The position numbers and the translations under genes were made by a program. Source: Nostoc sp. TCL240-02 (lineage in GTDB: Bacteria > Cyanobacteriota > Cyanobacteriia > Cyanobacteriales > Nostocaceae). From it: a DNA stretch of 64,000 bases. Location: positions 7,373,001-7,437,000 of the forward strand of contig NZ_CP040094.1 of NCBI RefSeq assembly GCF_013343235.1. Reading direction: 5' to 3'. Positions 8,954 through 18,290 of the stretch are shown here, one piece after another; position 1 is the first letter of the stretch, and each line of letters starts with the position of its first letter. Below the pieces are notes generated by a model. That model ran no database searches. It saw only the letters and a list, made by a program, of their open reading frames with translations, and was not told the origin of the DNA.

Positions 8954-10624
8954 ATGAGTGAAGCCTTATTCTGTATCGAAAATCTGCGAGTTGCCTATCC
9001 TCAACGGAGTGGAGAAGAGGCAAGCTGGGCGGTTGATGATGTATCTTTCACCTTGCAACCAGGTGAAATAATGGGATTAGTGGGAGAGTCAGGTTGTGGT
9101 AAGTCAACTATCGGGCGGGCAGTAATGCGTTTACTACCAGCCTCTAGTTGTGTTGAGGGAAAGGTGACATTTCAAGGACAGTCGGTGCTTGACTTGATGC
9201 CTAACCAGTTGCGGAAATTTCGAGGAGAGGCGATCGCCTTAATTTTTCAAGATCCCATGACACGCCTCGATCCGTTGATGACGATTGGTAAACATTGTAT
9301 CGAAACCCTTCAGGCGCACTCACCAGAATTATCAACGCGGGAAGCCAAAGAAAAAGCACTTGCTACCTTAGCAAAGGTGAATATTCCCGCTAGTCGCTGG
9401 AATCAGTATCCCCACGAATTTAGCGGTGGAATGCGCCAACGGGTTGCGATCGCTTTAGCTTTACTCCTCAACCCTAAGTTAATTGTTGCCGATGAACCCA
9501 CCACCAGTTTAGATGTCACCGTCTCCGCGCAGATATTGGAAGAATTAACTCGCCTGTGCGGTGAAGAAAATATGGGATTGTTGCTGATTTCTCACGATTT
9601 AGCAATGGTGGCTGAGTATTGCGATCGCATTGGCGTGATGTACCAGGGCAAAATGGTTGAAATGGGTTCTACAGAAACCGTCTTTAGACAACCTCAACAT
9701 GAATACACGCGATCGCTTTTAAAAGCAGCTTTACACATTCAAGCAGTAAACGATGATGGAGAATTGATAATTGCCAACGACTCAGAAAAGCAATTACCGA
9801 TTATTAATAAGCAATCTCCAATTTTGAGTATTACAGACCTTAAGCAATACTACACCATAGAACCTAACTTTATCGAACGACTGTTTAACACACAAGCACA
9901 GACAATAAAAGCAGTAGATGGTATCAATCTGGATATTTATCCAGGAGAAATTCTCGGCTTAGTCGGTGAATCAGGTTGTGGTAAAAGCACACTATCACGA
10001 ACAATCCTGCAACTAATTCGTCCCACCAGTGGCAAAGTTAAATTTTTAGGACAAGATTTAACTACACTGTCACCTCAAGAAATTCGCTCCTCACGGCGAC
10101 AAATCCAAATGGTTTTTCAAGATCCCCATGCTTGTCTCAATCCAGCGATGACTGTGGGACAAAGTATCGCCGATCCTTTATTTATCCACAATTTAGCCGC
10201 TCCTGTTAAGGCAAAAGAACAGGTTTTGTGGATGCTAGAGAAAGTTGGGTTAACACCCTCAGAAGTATATTATGAGCGTTATCCATCAGATTTATCTGGA
10301 GGGCAACAGCAAAGAGTTGCGATCGCTCGTGCTTTGATTACTCACCCTAAACTTTTGATTTGCGATGAACCTGTGAGTATGTTAGACGCTAGCGTGCAGT
10401 CGCAAGTGCTAGATTTGATGTTGCAATTAAAGGAAGAATTTGAGTTAACTTATCTATTCATCACTCACGATCTCTGGTTAGCTAGATTTTTGTGCGATCG
10501 TATTGCCGTGATGAATGGTGGCAAAATTATCGAACTCGGTCTGACAAAAACTATTTTTGCCAATCCTCAGCACCCTTATACCAAAACACTACTAGCTGCT
10601 GCCCCCTTACTAGCACGCGCCTAG
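8954..10624 (+). CDS. Peptide-type ABC transporter protein with two fused ATPase domains
   Basis: This 556-residue cytoplasmic ATPase fuses the DppD-like and DppF-like subunits of a peptide or nickel transporter, as in YejF/GsiA. Domain 1 has Walker A GESGCGKST (residues 44-52), signature FSGGMRQRVAIA and Walker B LIVADEP. Domain 2 has Walker A GESGCGKST (338-346), signature [15 protein letters not shown] and Walker B LLICDEP. Each ends with an oligopeptide-type C-terminal region (FRQPQHEYTRSLL and FANPQHPYTKTLL). Together they should power import across the inner membrane. No permease or substrate-binding gene is adjacent, so these must be encoded elsewhere. The ATG at 8954 is the natural start. 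Confidence 0.93.
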   Translation: MSEALFCIENLRVAYPQRSGEEASWAVDDVSFTLQPGEIMGLVGESGCGKSTIGRAVMRLLPASSCVEGKVTFQGQSVLDLMPNQLRKFRGEAIALIFQDPMTRLDPLMTIGKHCIETLQAHSPELSTREAKEKALATLAKVNIPASRWNQYPHEFSGGMRQRVAIALALLLNPKLIVADEPTTSLDVTVSAQILEELTRLCGEENMGLLLISHDLAMVAEYCDRIGVMYQGKMVEMGSTETVFRQPQHEYTRSLLKAALHIQAVNDDGELIIANDSEKQLPIINKQSPILSITDLKQYYTIEPNFIERLFNTQAQTIKAVDGINLDIYPGEILGLVGESGCGKSTLSRTILQLIRPTSGKVKFLGQDLTTLSPQEIRSSRRQIQMVFQDPHACLNPAMTVGQSIADPLFIHNLAAPVKAKEQVLWMLEKVGLTPSEVYYERYPSDLSGGQQQRVAIARALITHPKLLICDEPVSMLDASVQSQVLDLMLQLKEEFELTYLFITHDLWLARFLCDRIAVMNGGKIIELGLTKTIFANPQHPYTKTLLAAAPLLARA

Positions 10625-10635
10625 CTCAACAAAGT

Positions 10636-10708
10636 GAGGAGTTATGAATTACTAACTCCCCACTCCTAACTCGTGTAAAGACGCGATTTACCGCGTCTCT
10701 AACTCCTC
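10636..10708. repeat. Nested palindromic repeat between convergent genes
   Basis: Outer arms GAGGAGTTA (10636-10644) and TAACTCCTC (10700-10708) enclose AGACGCGATTTACCGCGTCT. It belongs to the same family as the palindromes at 42127 and 62702. It overlaps the end of the gene at 10688-11647, whose last residues (ELETR and stop) are encoded by the repeat, and it probably ends transcription from both sides. Confidence 0.6.
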
Positions 10709-11647
10709 ATTCTCTTCCCTCCCCTTAAGTAATTTAGTTGCTTCTCCACTCGAAGCATATAGTTCAATGAATCTTTTAAATAGCAATCCAGTCTCGTGAT
10801 TTGAAGCTCTGCTTAAGTTGAATAAACGCCCTATATTTTTATCCGCTAAAGCTCTTAAATAGGGCAAGTCTTCAAAGAGTGTCAGACAAGAAGCAAAATG
10901 CAATATTATTTGTAATAATGGCTTTGGCCACTCTAGGTCACTATATATATCTATAAAGAACTGATGTTCTGAGTCATTTAACGGAAAAGCATTAAATAAA
11001 ACAATTATCCTTTTGTTATTGTAGACTGGAATACTCAATTCAACAGTATAGGGAGTATGTAATATTAAATCTACCTCCACAATCGGTTGTCGCCAAATTC
11101 TCAAAGGATTAGCTGGCGAGTCTAATATTGTTTGGAATTTGATTATTCCACCAGTGCTGGTGGGCTGAAAGTGGCTAATTCGAAAAATTTTAAGGTTATT
11201 AAGGCTAAAATTATGAACTGTTTCTAAATGCTTTAAGTTCAATAAATGATAAATTTGGCAAAGATAAGGAAACGGTAAAATATACTCCTGGCTAATCATG
11301 TGGAGCTTTTTTACTTGAAGCTTATTAGCTTGAGTACGAGCGAGATATTCTTGATATTGGCTGGTTCCTAAATCATTGCTGCTGAAGCTTTCGTTAGGTT
11401 TGAGATATAGCCAACTCACAAAAAAGAAAGAAGCTGTAAATAGCTGAAATATTTCTATATAAGATAAATAGCCATCAGCAAATGCAGCTATACTTCTATC
11501 GGTTATTCCAAAAAGCCAAGATGGAATACCAAACATCCAGATATTGCTTTTGATTTTATCTATAAAAAGTGCTATTTCAACATTTGAGACATTCCTACCT
11601 TGATTTACACTTAATTCATCATTGTTTTTTAGACAATTAGTAAACAT
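10688..11647 (-). CDS. Hypothetical membrane-associated protein
   Basis: This 319-residue protein is not recognised. Near residues 38-52 (MFGIPSWLFGITDRS) and 65-85 (YIEIFQLFTASFFFVSWLYL) there are one or two membrane-seeking segments. The remainder is soluble with beta-strand-like stretches (VEVDLILHTPYTVELSIPVY) and a Leu-rich C-terminal helical part. The last few residues come from a palindromic repeat, so the gene has probably been extended or its tail replaced. No nearby gene suggests a role. Its AT-rich codon use resembles accessory genes. It may be specific to the genus. Confidence 0.6.
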   Translation of the reverse strand: MFTNCLKNNDELSVNQGRNVSNVEIALFIDKIKSNIWMFGIPSWLFGITDRSIAAFADGYLSYIEIFQLFTASFFFVSWLYLKPNESFSSNDLGTSQYQEYLARTQANKLQVKKLHMISQEYILPFPYLCQIYHLLNLKHLETVHNFSLNNLKIFRISHFQPTSTGGIIKFQTILDSPANPLRIWRQPIVEVDLILHTPYTVELSIPVYNNKRIIVLFNAFPLNDSEHQFFIDIYSDLEWPKPLLQIILHFASCLTLFEDLPYLRALADKNIGRLFNLSRASNHETGLLFKRFIELYASSGEATKLLKGREENEELETR

Positions 11648-12090
11648 AATATTTTGACTTTACCTAATGTTATTAATCTATAAAATCTATTTATATTAAT
11701 CTTAAATACCAACTTACAGTTATAACCTCTATCTTTAGCTGTATATACAAGTTGTATTTTTTCTATCCATTTAAAATAAGTTCTTATGAGGATGGCTAAA
11801 AGATTCAATCCCTGATTAGATGTAATACTAAATCCTAAGCATATCTAGTCATAAGAAAATTCCTTGCAAGTCTTACTCTTAAAGGATTTAATGTTGTATT
11901 CTCAGATTTATGTATAAATTAAAAGGAACAAAATTGCTAAAATTTTTCTACTAGCTGAGTACAAAAAATTAAATTATCTAACTTTTACAAAAGTGTTAGA
12001 TAGATAAAAAAAAGTTTGTTTTTCCTGACATAAAAAATTTATCTAAGTAGTGCGGTGTGAAAAAATAAACCTATTTAAATATAAATAAAT

Positions 12091-12230
12091 AACGCCGTGT
12101 GCAACTTTCTCTCAGACCTAACCCCCAACCCCTTCCCTACTAGCGTTGGGAAGCAAAAATCAAAGCCTCTCTCCCTGTGGGGGAAAAGAATGGAAGTGGG
12201 GTTCTAAGGATAAGTTGCACATCGCGTTAA
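12091..12230. mobile_element. MITE with the terminal repeats of the IS982-type element
   Basis: The left end ACGCCGTGTGCAACTTT and right end AAGTTGCACATCGCGT are inverted. They match the ends of the element at 20590-21608 (CGCGATGTGCAACTT) with two differences on the left. Inside, a CCTAACCCCCAACC / GGGGTTCTAAGG pair gives a foldback. At 140 bp with no reading frame, it looks like a non-autonomous derivative moved by that transposase. Confidence 0.65.
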
Positions 12231-12297
12231 ATAGGATTGCTCTATCTATTGAGATGACAGAGATATAAGTGCTTGTATATCAAAAGAGTATTTCTAA

Positions 12298-12452
12298 CTA
12301 GTACAGCACGGCGTAAATTAACAAACCATATTGGTGGGAGAATAAATAATCAGCTAAAAACCCGTTTGGGGGGCGTATCAAGGACTGAGGGTGTGACTAA
12401 ATTAACTCCTAAAATATTAAATTTAAGGCTTATTTACGCCGCACTAGACTAG
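12298..12452. mobile_element. Second MITE-like element, CTAGTACAG family
   Basis: Ends CTAGTACAGCACGGCGTAAA (12298 onward) and the complement of ATTTACGCCGCACTAGACTAG agree at 17 of 21 positions. It is about 155 bp and non-coding. A related copy lies at 27988-28092. With the element at 12091 it accounts for most of the recognisable structure in the 1-kb spacer 11648-12664; the rest is AT-rich with no gene seen. Confidence 0.6.
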
Positions 12453-12664
12453 TAATAAATTTTGCTATTTCAGGTATAAAATCATCCAAGTAAATCGTAT
12501 CTTAGTTTGCGATCGCTAAAATTCAGTACCCAGAGGTCTAATAACACGAGATAATAAGAAACTCACACCACCCTTAGCTGTTGTCCCATCAACCATTACA
12601 GAACTTGTTCTGGCTTGGTTTAGAGTCACAGGGTCAATTTTTGCAAGTAGTTCTGAACCAAATC

Positions 12665-15600
12665 ATGAAAACATCTACCGAATTGCTAACTCGTCTGGAC
12701 TATTACTACCAGCAAATCAAGATAATTATCCTGGCTCGGCAGAATCCGATTACTGGTTTACTACCTGCGAGTACAGCGATTACAGCCCACGGCGATTATA
12801 CAGATGCCTGGGTGCGAGACAACGTTTACAGCATTTTAGCAGTTTGGGGTTTAGGACTTGCATACCGCAAAATTGACGACGATAAGGGACGCACCTATGA
12901 ACTAGAACACAGTGTCATCAAATTGATGCGAGGGTTATTGTTTGCGATGATGCGACAGGCTCATAAAGTAGAGACATTTAAACATACTCAGTCGCTACTA
13001 GATGGACTGCATGCCAAATATAACACCGCGACTGGTGACATTGTTGTTGGTGATGACGAATGGGGACATTTGCAACTTGATGCCACATCTATATATTTGC
13101 TGATGTTGGGGCAAATGACCGCAGCAGGATTGCCAATAATTTATACGATTGATGAAGTGAATTTCGTCCAAAATTTGGTTTACTACATTGGACGAGCTTA
13201 CCGCACACCAGATTACGGCATTTGGGAACGTGGGAATAAAATTAATCGTGGTAGTGCTGAGTTAAATGCCAGTTCCGTAGGTATGGCAAAAGCTGCTTTA
13301 GAAGCTATCAACGGACTGGATTTGTTTGGTGTGCGTGGTAGTCAAGCATCAGTAATTCATGTGTTACCAGATGAAATTGCCCGCGCCCGAATTACTTTAG
13401 AATCTCTATTACCGAGGGAATCTGGTTCCAAAGAAATTGATGCAGCGCTATTGAGTATTATTAGTTATCCTGCCTTTGCAGTAGAAGACTCGCAGTTACG
13501 CGATCGCACTTTAAACGATATTATCAATAAACTTGCAGGTAAATACGGCTGCAAACGCTTTTTGCGTGATGGACACCAGACGGTTTTAGAAGATAATCAG
13601 CGCTTGCACTACGAACCGTGGGAACTCAAGCAATTTGAGCATATTGAATGCGAATGGCCGTTATTTTTCACTTATTTAGTTTTAGATGGATTATTTTGCG
13701 GTGAGCAAGAACAAGTTAAAAAATACCAAGAACTTTTAGAATCATTACTTATAGAACAAGATGGTTTGCGTTTACTGCCAGAACTATATTATGTCCCAGC
13801 CGAAAACATAGAAGCAGAAAAGTTAGCACCCCAAACGCAACCACGTTTACCCAATGAGAATATCCCTTTAGTGTGGGCGCAGAGTTTATATTTTCTTAGT
13901 CAAATGTTGAGTGAAGGATTACTAGCAGTTGGTGATATCGACCCTTTGGGAAGACATTTGTGTGTGGGAAAACAGCGCGAATCATTGGTACAAATTGCCT
14001 TGCTAGCAGAAGATGAAGATTTACAGAAAAAACTAGAAGTTCATGGCATTGAAACACAAACACCTACCCAAGTAGAACCGATTCAGGTGAGAAAAGCTGG
14101 AGAATTCTCAGCTATTTATACCCAAATTGGCCGTAATGACAAACTTGGTTTAACTGGGCGGCCAGTACGACGGCTGCGGAGTTTAACAACATCTAGAATC
14201 TTTCGGATTCGTGGGGAAACAATTGTATTTTTGCCTTCATTCTCCGACTCTCAACAGTTTTACTTAACCCTTGATTACCATTTTCTACTAGATCAAATTA
14301 GAAGCGAACTAGCTTATATTCAAAAATACTGGAGCGATTTAGGTCGTCCTACCTTGACTTTAATGTTGACGCACACCATGTTAGAAGCAGGTTCGAAAGC
14401 ATTACTAGAACTGATGCAAGAACTAAAAGATGGTGTTTGTAACGGTGTGCGAGTGAAATTAGGGCGGCTAAATCAGCTAATGTTAACAGCCGGAATCCAA
14501 AGAATTGATTTTCTTCCCAATGCAGAATTCTCGCGATCGCCAGTGAGAAATGCTGGCCCACGTTGCTATTATTTGGCTTATCATCCTGAGAAAAACTGGC
14601 GCTTAGGGCATACTCAAGAATTTCAGATGGAGTATGAAACTAACTTTGCATTATTACTTTCTTATTTACGCTCATCAGAGAATATTTACGAGCAAATTGA
14701 GTTATTGCAAACCTTAACTCGCTTGCAAGGCATGAACTTTGATACGGGGTATGGCGGCCCAGGATATCCTGTCACTGTAGCCGATTTACTTGATGAAGTT
14801 TATACCAAAGCTGGAGATTTAGGCATTTGGGCGGTAGTGCGTCGGGCTGCGGGGTTGCGCCAAATGGTTGATATCAGTCTATCAGATGCAGTTACGAGTA
14901 TTTTGGTAAGGGGTAAGCAAATTGCTGTAGGTAAAGCTTACAGCGAAGCGTCCTTGATTACCGTACCCATGTCTCACGATGAAATTGCCGATAAAATTAA
15001 TCATTTTTGTCGTGAGGATATCCGCGATCGCGTCCTAACTCAAGAAATTTTAATCTATCTTGGTATCTTAATTCGCTCAGAACCCGAACTATTCCAAGGA
15101 CTACTAACGCTGAGAGTTGGCTATCTCATCCTGCTGATAACCAGCGAACTAGCGCAGGAATTACACGTTACTCAAGATGAAGCTTACGATTACTTAATGC
15201 AACTTTCACCCTTTGAAGTGAAAATGCGCTTGCGTCAGGTATTAACTGGATATACTGGCATGAGTAACCTGTTACGCCAACAAGAATCACTGCATGTCAA
15301 GCAAAAAGAAAGTGATATTGCTTGGGTGGTGTTACCAGGAATCGCTGAAGAAATAGAAGTCCCACCAGGTGGCTGGCGACGGTTTCGCCAAGCCGAGGGT
15401 GCGACAGGGCGCGTACCAAAAGACTTTTTCAAGCAGGTTTGGCTATTAATGCAACATTGCAAGGGTCTAGTAATTGGGGATAAACTAGAGCGCCGCAATC
15501 GTTTGGATAGTGAGATCATGTTGTCCGAGATGACAGCAGGGGAAAGGAATTTTGCTCTATTAGTTGAGCATTTACTGAATAAAATCGAAGCTCCAGAATA

Positions 15601-15871
15601 CCGCCAAGTTAATATTGAAGCATTAATCGAATTAGGAGCGATCGCAGCTAATAATCCCAAGCTGCAAATCGAAGAATATATTGTGTTAGATGTGTTGATT
15701 GGACACGCAGTGCGATTGGCGTGGCTAGAAAATCATAGTCAACGCAGCGATCGCTATGATGAGGATAAGGCGACTGCGTGGCGATCGTTTTACAATACTT
15801 CTCCCAGAGATTGCGCTAGTTATATTTTGAAAGCGTTTAGGTTCTTGACGGAATTTGTGAAGGATTTTTAA
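12665..15871 (+). CDS. GH15 / phosphorylase kinase alpha-beta-like protein
   Basis: This protein of 1068 residues from the ATG at 12665 resembles the glucoamylase-type (alpha/alpha)6 barrel of glycoside hydrolase family 15 and the related phosphorylase b kinase regulatory subunits. The early block GDYTDAWVRDNVYSILAVWG is the family's substrate-pocket signature. Later blocks include DEWGHLQLDATSIYLLMLGQ, ERGNKINRGSAELNASSVGM and HYEPWELKQFEHIECEWPLF. The second half (about residues 500-1068) is a long extension, as in other cyanobacterial homologues. There is no signal peptide, so it is cytoplasmic; it may act on or sense alpha-glucans such as glycogen. Whether it is a hydrolase or a regulator is not decided here. 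The frame opens at a TTG at 12581, but the ATG fits the conserved start better. Confidence 0.85.
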   Translation: MKTSTELLTRLDYYYQQIKIIILARQNPITGLLPASTAITAHGDYTDAWVRDNVYSILAVWGLGLAYRKIDDDKGRTYELEHSVIKLMRGLLFAMMRQAHKVETFKHTQSLLDGLHAKYNTATGDIVVGDDEWGHLQLDATSIYLLMLGQMTAAGLPIIYTIDEVNFVQNLVYYIGRAYRTPDYGIWERGNKINRGSAELNASSVGMAKAALEAINGLDLFGVRGSQASVIHVLPDEIARARITLESLLPRESGSKEIDAALLSIISYPAFAVEDSQLRDRTLNDIINKLAGKYGCKRFLRDGHQTVLEDNQRLHYEPWELKQFEHIECEWPLFFTYLVLDGLFCGEQEQVKKYQELLESLLIEQDGLRLLPELYYVPAENIEAEKLAPQTQPRLPNENIPLVWAQSLYFLSQMLSEGLLAVGDIDPLGRHLCVGKQRESLVQIALLAEDEDLQKKLEVHGIETQTPTQVEPIQVRKAGEFSAIYTQIGRNDKLGLTGRPVRRLRSLTTSRIFRIRGETIVFLPSFSDSQQFYLTLDYHFLLDQIRSELAYIQKYWSDLGRPTLTLMLTHTMLEAGSKALLELMQELKDGVCNGVRVKLGRLNQLMLTAGIQRIDFLPNAEFSRSPVRNAGPRCYYLAYHPEKNWRLGHTQEFQMEYETNFALLLSYLRSSENIYEQIELLQTLTRLQGMNFDTGYGGPGYPVTVADLLDEVYTKAGDLGIWAVVRRAAGLRQMVDISLSDAVTSILVRGKQIAVGKAYSEASLITVPMSHDEIADKINHFCREDIRDRVLTQEILIYLGILIRSEPELFQGLLTLRVGYLILLITSELAQELHVTQDEAYDYLMQLSPFEVKMRLRQVLTGYTGMSNLLRQQESLHVKQKESDIAWVVLPGIAEEIEVPPGGWRRFRQAEGATGRVPKDFFKQVWLLMQHCKGLVIGDKLERRNRLDSEIMLSEMTAGERNFALLVEHLLNKIEAPEYRQVNIEALIELGAIAANNPKLQIEEYIVLDVLIGHAVRLAWLENHSQRSDRYDEDKATAWRSFYNTSPRDCASYILKAFRFLTEFVKDF

Positions 15872-15912
15872 ACGCAAAGGCTCGCAAAGAGAAGCGCAGA
15901 GGAACGCAGAGG
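15871..15912 (+). repeat. CGCAGAGG-type degenerate tandem repeat
   Basis: Units AACGCAAAGG, CTCGCAAAGAG, AAGCGCAGAGG and AACGCAGAGG run directly up to the start codon of the GxxExxY fragment. As I recall, such repeats often precede GxxExxY genes in unrelated bacteria. Confidence 0.6.
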
Positions 15913-16140
15913 ATGAGAGAGAATGAGTTGAGTGGGGTGATTATTGGGTGTGCGATGAGGGTGCATACTGCTTTGGGACCTGGTTTATTGGAATCGGCTT
16001 ATGAAGAGTGCTTGGATTATGAGTTGAAGAAAGCTGGATTGAATGTTGGTAAGCAAATTCCATTGCCCTTAGTTTATTGCGTTAAAAGAATATCCCCCAC
16101 CTCAAATTCTAAAAGCAGGGGTTTTATTAAAACTACTTAA
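15913..16140 (+). pseudogene. GxxExxY family protein, 3' part lost
   Basis: The first 53 residues or so (ENELSGVIIGCAMRVHTALG then PGLLESAYEECLDYELKKAG and LPLVY) follow the GxxExxY family, including the G-x-x-E-x-x-Y core GLLESAY. Family members are about 120-130 residues and continue with a nuclease-like stretch of the type YRIDLLVE...ELK. Here that is replaced after LPLVY by an unrelated 21-residue tail (CVKRISPTSNSKSRGFIKTT), so the catalytic half is missing. A sequence junction lies near 16078. The fragment overlaps the convergent gene end by 8 nt. The family's function is unsettled; this copy is very likely dead. Confidence 0.75.
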
Positions 16141-16447
16141 CAGAAACAGCATCAACATCAATAGTGCTTGCACTAGAGGTAGAACCATCAGTAGTATTAG
16201 GCACTTCATTACCCACCTCACTCTTACGAGCCTTCCAGCCCTCTATTACTAGCCCAGACACCTCAGAAACTAGCAGAGTCAAAAGGAAAACATCGTCAAT
16301 CTGTCCCACAACGGGTATAAAATCTGGGAGAACATCAAATGGGCTGACCAAATAGACCAACGTTCCTAAAATAACCCACCAACGGTACTTGGGGTTACGT
16401 AGCACATCGCGATACCAGGTGTAAAGTGATTGGATTGAAAATTTCAT
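16133..16447 (-). CDS. YkvA/DUF1232 family membrane protein
   Basis: This 104-residue protein has the core DUF1232 motif LVSPFDVLPDFIPVVGQIDD, two hydrophobic segments (WWVILGTLVYLVSP and VFLLTLLVSEVSGLVIEGW) and a Ser/Thr-rich, mildly acidic tail. The family consists of small inner-membrane proteins of unknown function. The ATG at 16447 follows GGAGGTTC, a good ribosome-binding sequence. It is convergent with the broken GxxExxY gene and has no operon partner. Family assignment is strong; role unknown. Confidence 0.88.
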   Translation of the reverse strand: MKFSIQSLYTWYRDVLRNPKYRWWVILGTLVYLVSPFDVLPDFIPVVGQIDDVFLLTLLVSEVSGLVIEGWKARKSEVGNEVPNTTDGSTSSASTIDVDAVSVK

Positions 16448-16812
16448 ATTTTGAACCTCCAGTTATCTTTAATTTTGACAAATAATCCTAAAAATTCCTG
16501 GTGGGAATAACCGTCCTAGTTAGTCGGGAAGACGCTACTCGTAATCTGTCATCAAAAACCTATTTTGTAATTATCCATAAGAGTCTAATACCGCAAGGGT
16601 TTGACAAATTAGACAGTGATTGTATTAATTCGGGATTATGGCAACCCCGCAGCAAGTTTGTCCAGCAGGCTAAGTCAAATACGCCATACTTAGAGTGTCT
16701 TTTTAGCTTTTCGAGAAATTTATATTTTGGAAGTCCCTCATTTTGCATTAATCTCTAGAATTAAAATGCTTTAGCACATTTGCTTTAGTCATGGAGGGAG
16801 GAAACTTAAACA
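16448..16812. other. Spacer with no clear gene
   Basis: Both strands carry open frames of about 60-85 codons over the same bases, with no recognisable start context or protein signature. The right end (16790-16803) holds GGAGGGAGGAAAC, the ribosome-binding site of the next gene. Confidence 0.6.
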
Positions 16813-17541
16813 GTGGATATTTTAGATTTGTTTTATAAGGGCGGGCCAGCGATGTGGCCTTTGCTTATCCTGTCGATTCTATCTTTGAGTGTGATTTTTG
16901 AGCGTCTGTGGTTCTGGTTGCGAATTTTGACTCAGGAAAAGCAAATAGTCGATCGCATTCTGGATGCTGCCCAAGAGAATTGGCAAGCAGCTGCTGACAT
17001 TGCTAAACAAACAAGCCATCAACCTGTCGGGCGTTTTCTCTATGCCCCCTTACGTTTTCCAAAAACTGATGTGGAAACCTTCCGACTAGCACTTGAGGCT
17101 ACAGCAGAAGATGAATTGGCTGGAATGCGGCGGGGCGAAAAGCTTTTAGAAGCTGTGATTGCCCTCGCACCCCTGCTGGGATTATTGGGTACTGTTTTAG
17201 GTCTAATTCACTCTCTGCGCTCAATTCGGATTGGCGATTTGGGAACTGAATCTACCGCCGGGGTGACTACTGGTATTGGTGAATCTTTAATTAGTACGGC
17301 AACTGGGTTAATAGTTGCCATCATTAGCTTGGTATTTTATCGCCTATTTCAAAGTTTTGTAGTTAACCAAGTCAAAGTTTTTCGGAAGGCAGGGAATGAG
17401 ATGGAATTACTCTACCGCCAGTCCCCGCCTGATTTTAGTAATATTACATCACCAATTGTCAGGGAAAATTTCACTCCACCCCGCAAGCCAGGAAAGACTA
17501 GGTTGCCTGAACCTCCTGAACCCCCGAATTTACCTAATTAG
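16813..17541 (+). CDS. exbB: ExbB/TolQ/MotA-type proton channel subunit
   Basis: This 242-residue inner-membrane protein forms, with ExbD, a proton-driven motor that energises TonB-type outer-membrane transport. The N-terminal helix is [23 protein letters not shown]. The conserved pair of helices spans [20 protein letters not shown] and [18 protein letters not shown], with the family residues G-L-L-G-T-V-x-G present. The Pro-rich C-terminus ([21 protein letters not shown]) is a tail not typical of short ExbB forms. The start is a GTG at 16813 preceded by a strong GGAGGGAGG site. exbD follows after 39 nt, so they form an operon. No TonB gene is nearby. Confidence 0.92.
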   Translation: MDILDLFYKGGPAMWPLLILSILSLSVIFERLWFWLRILTQEKQIVDRILDAAQENWQAAADIAKQTSHQPVGRFLYAPLRFPKTDVETFRLALEATAEDELAGMRRGEKLLEAVIALAPLLGLLGTVLGLIHSLRSIRIGDLGTESTAGVTTGIGESLISTATGLIVAIISLVFYRLFQSFVVNQVKVFRKAGNEMELLYRQSPPDFSNITSPIVRENFTPPRKPGKTRLPEPPEPPNLPN

Positions 17542-17580
17542 TCAATAAGTTAACCCCAACCAGGCGATTAAATTGAGAAA

Positions 17581-18261
17581 ATGAAAGTTAATCTACATAC
17601 CCCAATTGAAGAAGTCCAAATTCAAATCATCCCTTTAATTGATGTCGTTTTTTGTATCCTGACATTTTTTTTGTTAGCGGCTTTACAATTTACACGGCAA
17701 CAGGCAATAAATGTTGATTTGCCCAAAGCCAGCCCTAGTACAGTATCTGGAATAACATCACAGAGCGGAAGTCTGATTGTAACTATTGATGCCGTTGGTA
17801 ATACTTACATAGAAAAACAGCCTGTAAAACGCGACGATTTGGGAGCCAGGTTAAAACAGTATCTTCAAGGAAACCCTAGTGCTGTTGTGGTGCTAAATGC
17901 TTCGCGGACAGCAACTTACAATGACGTGATTGAGACCTTGGATTTGCTACGGCAAGTAGGAGGCGATCGCGTTTCTTTAGGAATTATTCCTGGCCCATCT
18001 CAAGCACCCACAAACTCACTCAATCAGCCTAATATCCCGTCTTTCCCAGTCAATCCTGGTATAGCACCAGTTCCAGGTATCAATCCCGAAGGGAATATTA
18101 CCCCTAAATTTCCCTTAGCACCTAATTCCGTACCCTTACCTGGTGTAAGTCAGTCTCCAACCGGGCAAGGCATCAGTCCTATCAATCCTGGTATTTCCAA
18201 CCCACCAGCATCCCAAGTCCCTGTAGCACCCAAACAAACCCAATCACCTCTTAAAAGATGA
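17581..18261 (+). CDS. exbD: ExbD/TolR-type biopolymer transport protein
   Basis: This 226-residue partner of ExbB has one N-terminal membrane helix (IIPLIDVVFCILTFFLLAAL) containing the conserved Asp (L-I-D-V) that carries protons in the family. A periplasmic domain follows: VDLPKAS, then an I-E-K-Q-P-V strand and GNPSAVVVLNASRTATYNDV. From about residue 140 the protein has an unusual tail rich in Pro, Gly, Asn and Ser (VNPGIAPVPGINPEGN, repeated PG/NP motifs), which may span the cell wall or be disordered. It is co-transcribed with exbB. Assignment is strong; the purpose of the tail is unknown. Confidence 0.92.
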   Translation: MKVNLHTPIEEVQIQIIPLIDVVFCILTFFLLAALQFTRQQAINVDLPKASPSTVSGITSQSGSLIVTIDAVGNTYIEKQPVKRDDLGARLKQYLQGNPSAVVVLNASRTATYNDVIETLDLLRQVGGDRVSLGIIPGPSQAPTNSLNQPNIPSFPVNPGIAPVPGINPEGNITPKFPLAPNSVPLPGVSQSPTGQGISPINPGISNPPASQVPVAPKQTQSPLKR

Positions 18262-18290
18262 AATAGGGATATGAGGGATTGGGCAGAAGA

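Noticed and set aside
12581..12664. Upstream TTG extension of the GH15-like protein
   Set aside because: The ATG at 12665 fits the family N-terminus; the extra 28 residues have no conservation that I can see.
16501..16758. Open frames on both strands before exbB
   Set aside because: They overlap each other, have poor start context and no recognisable protein features.
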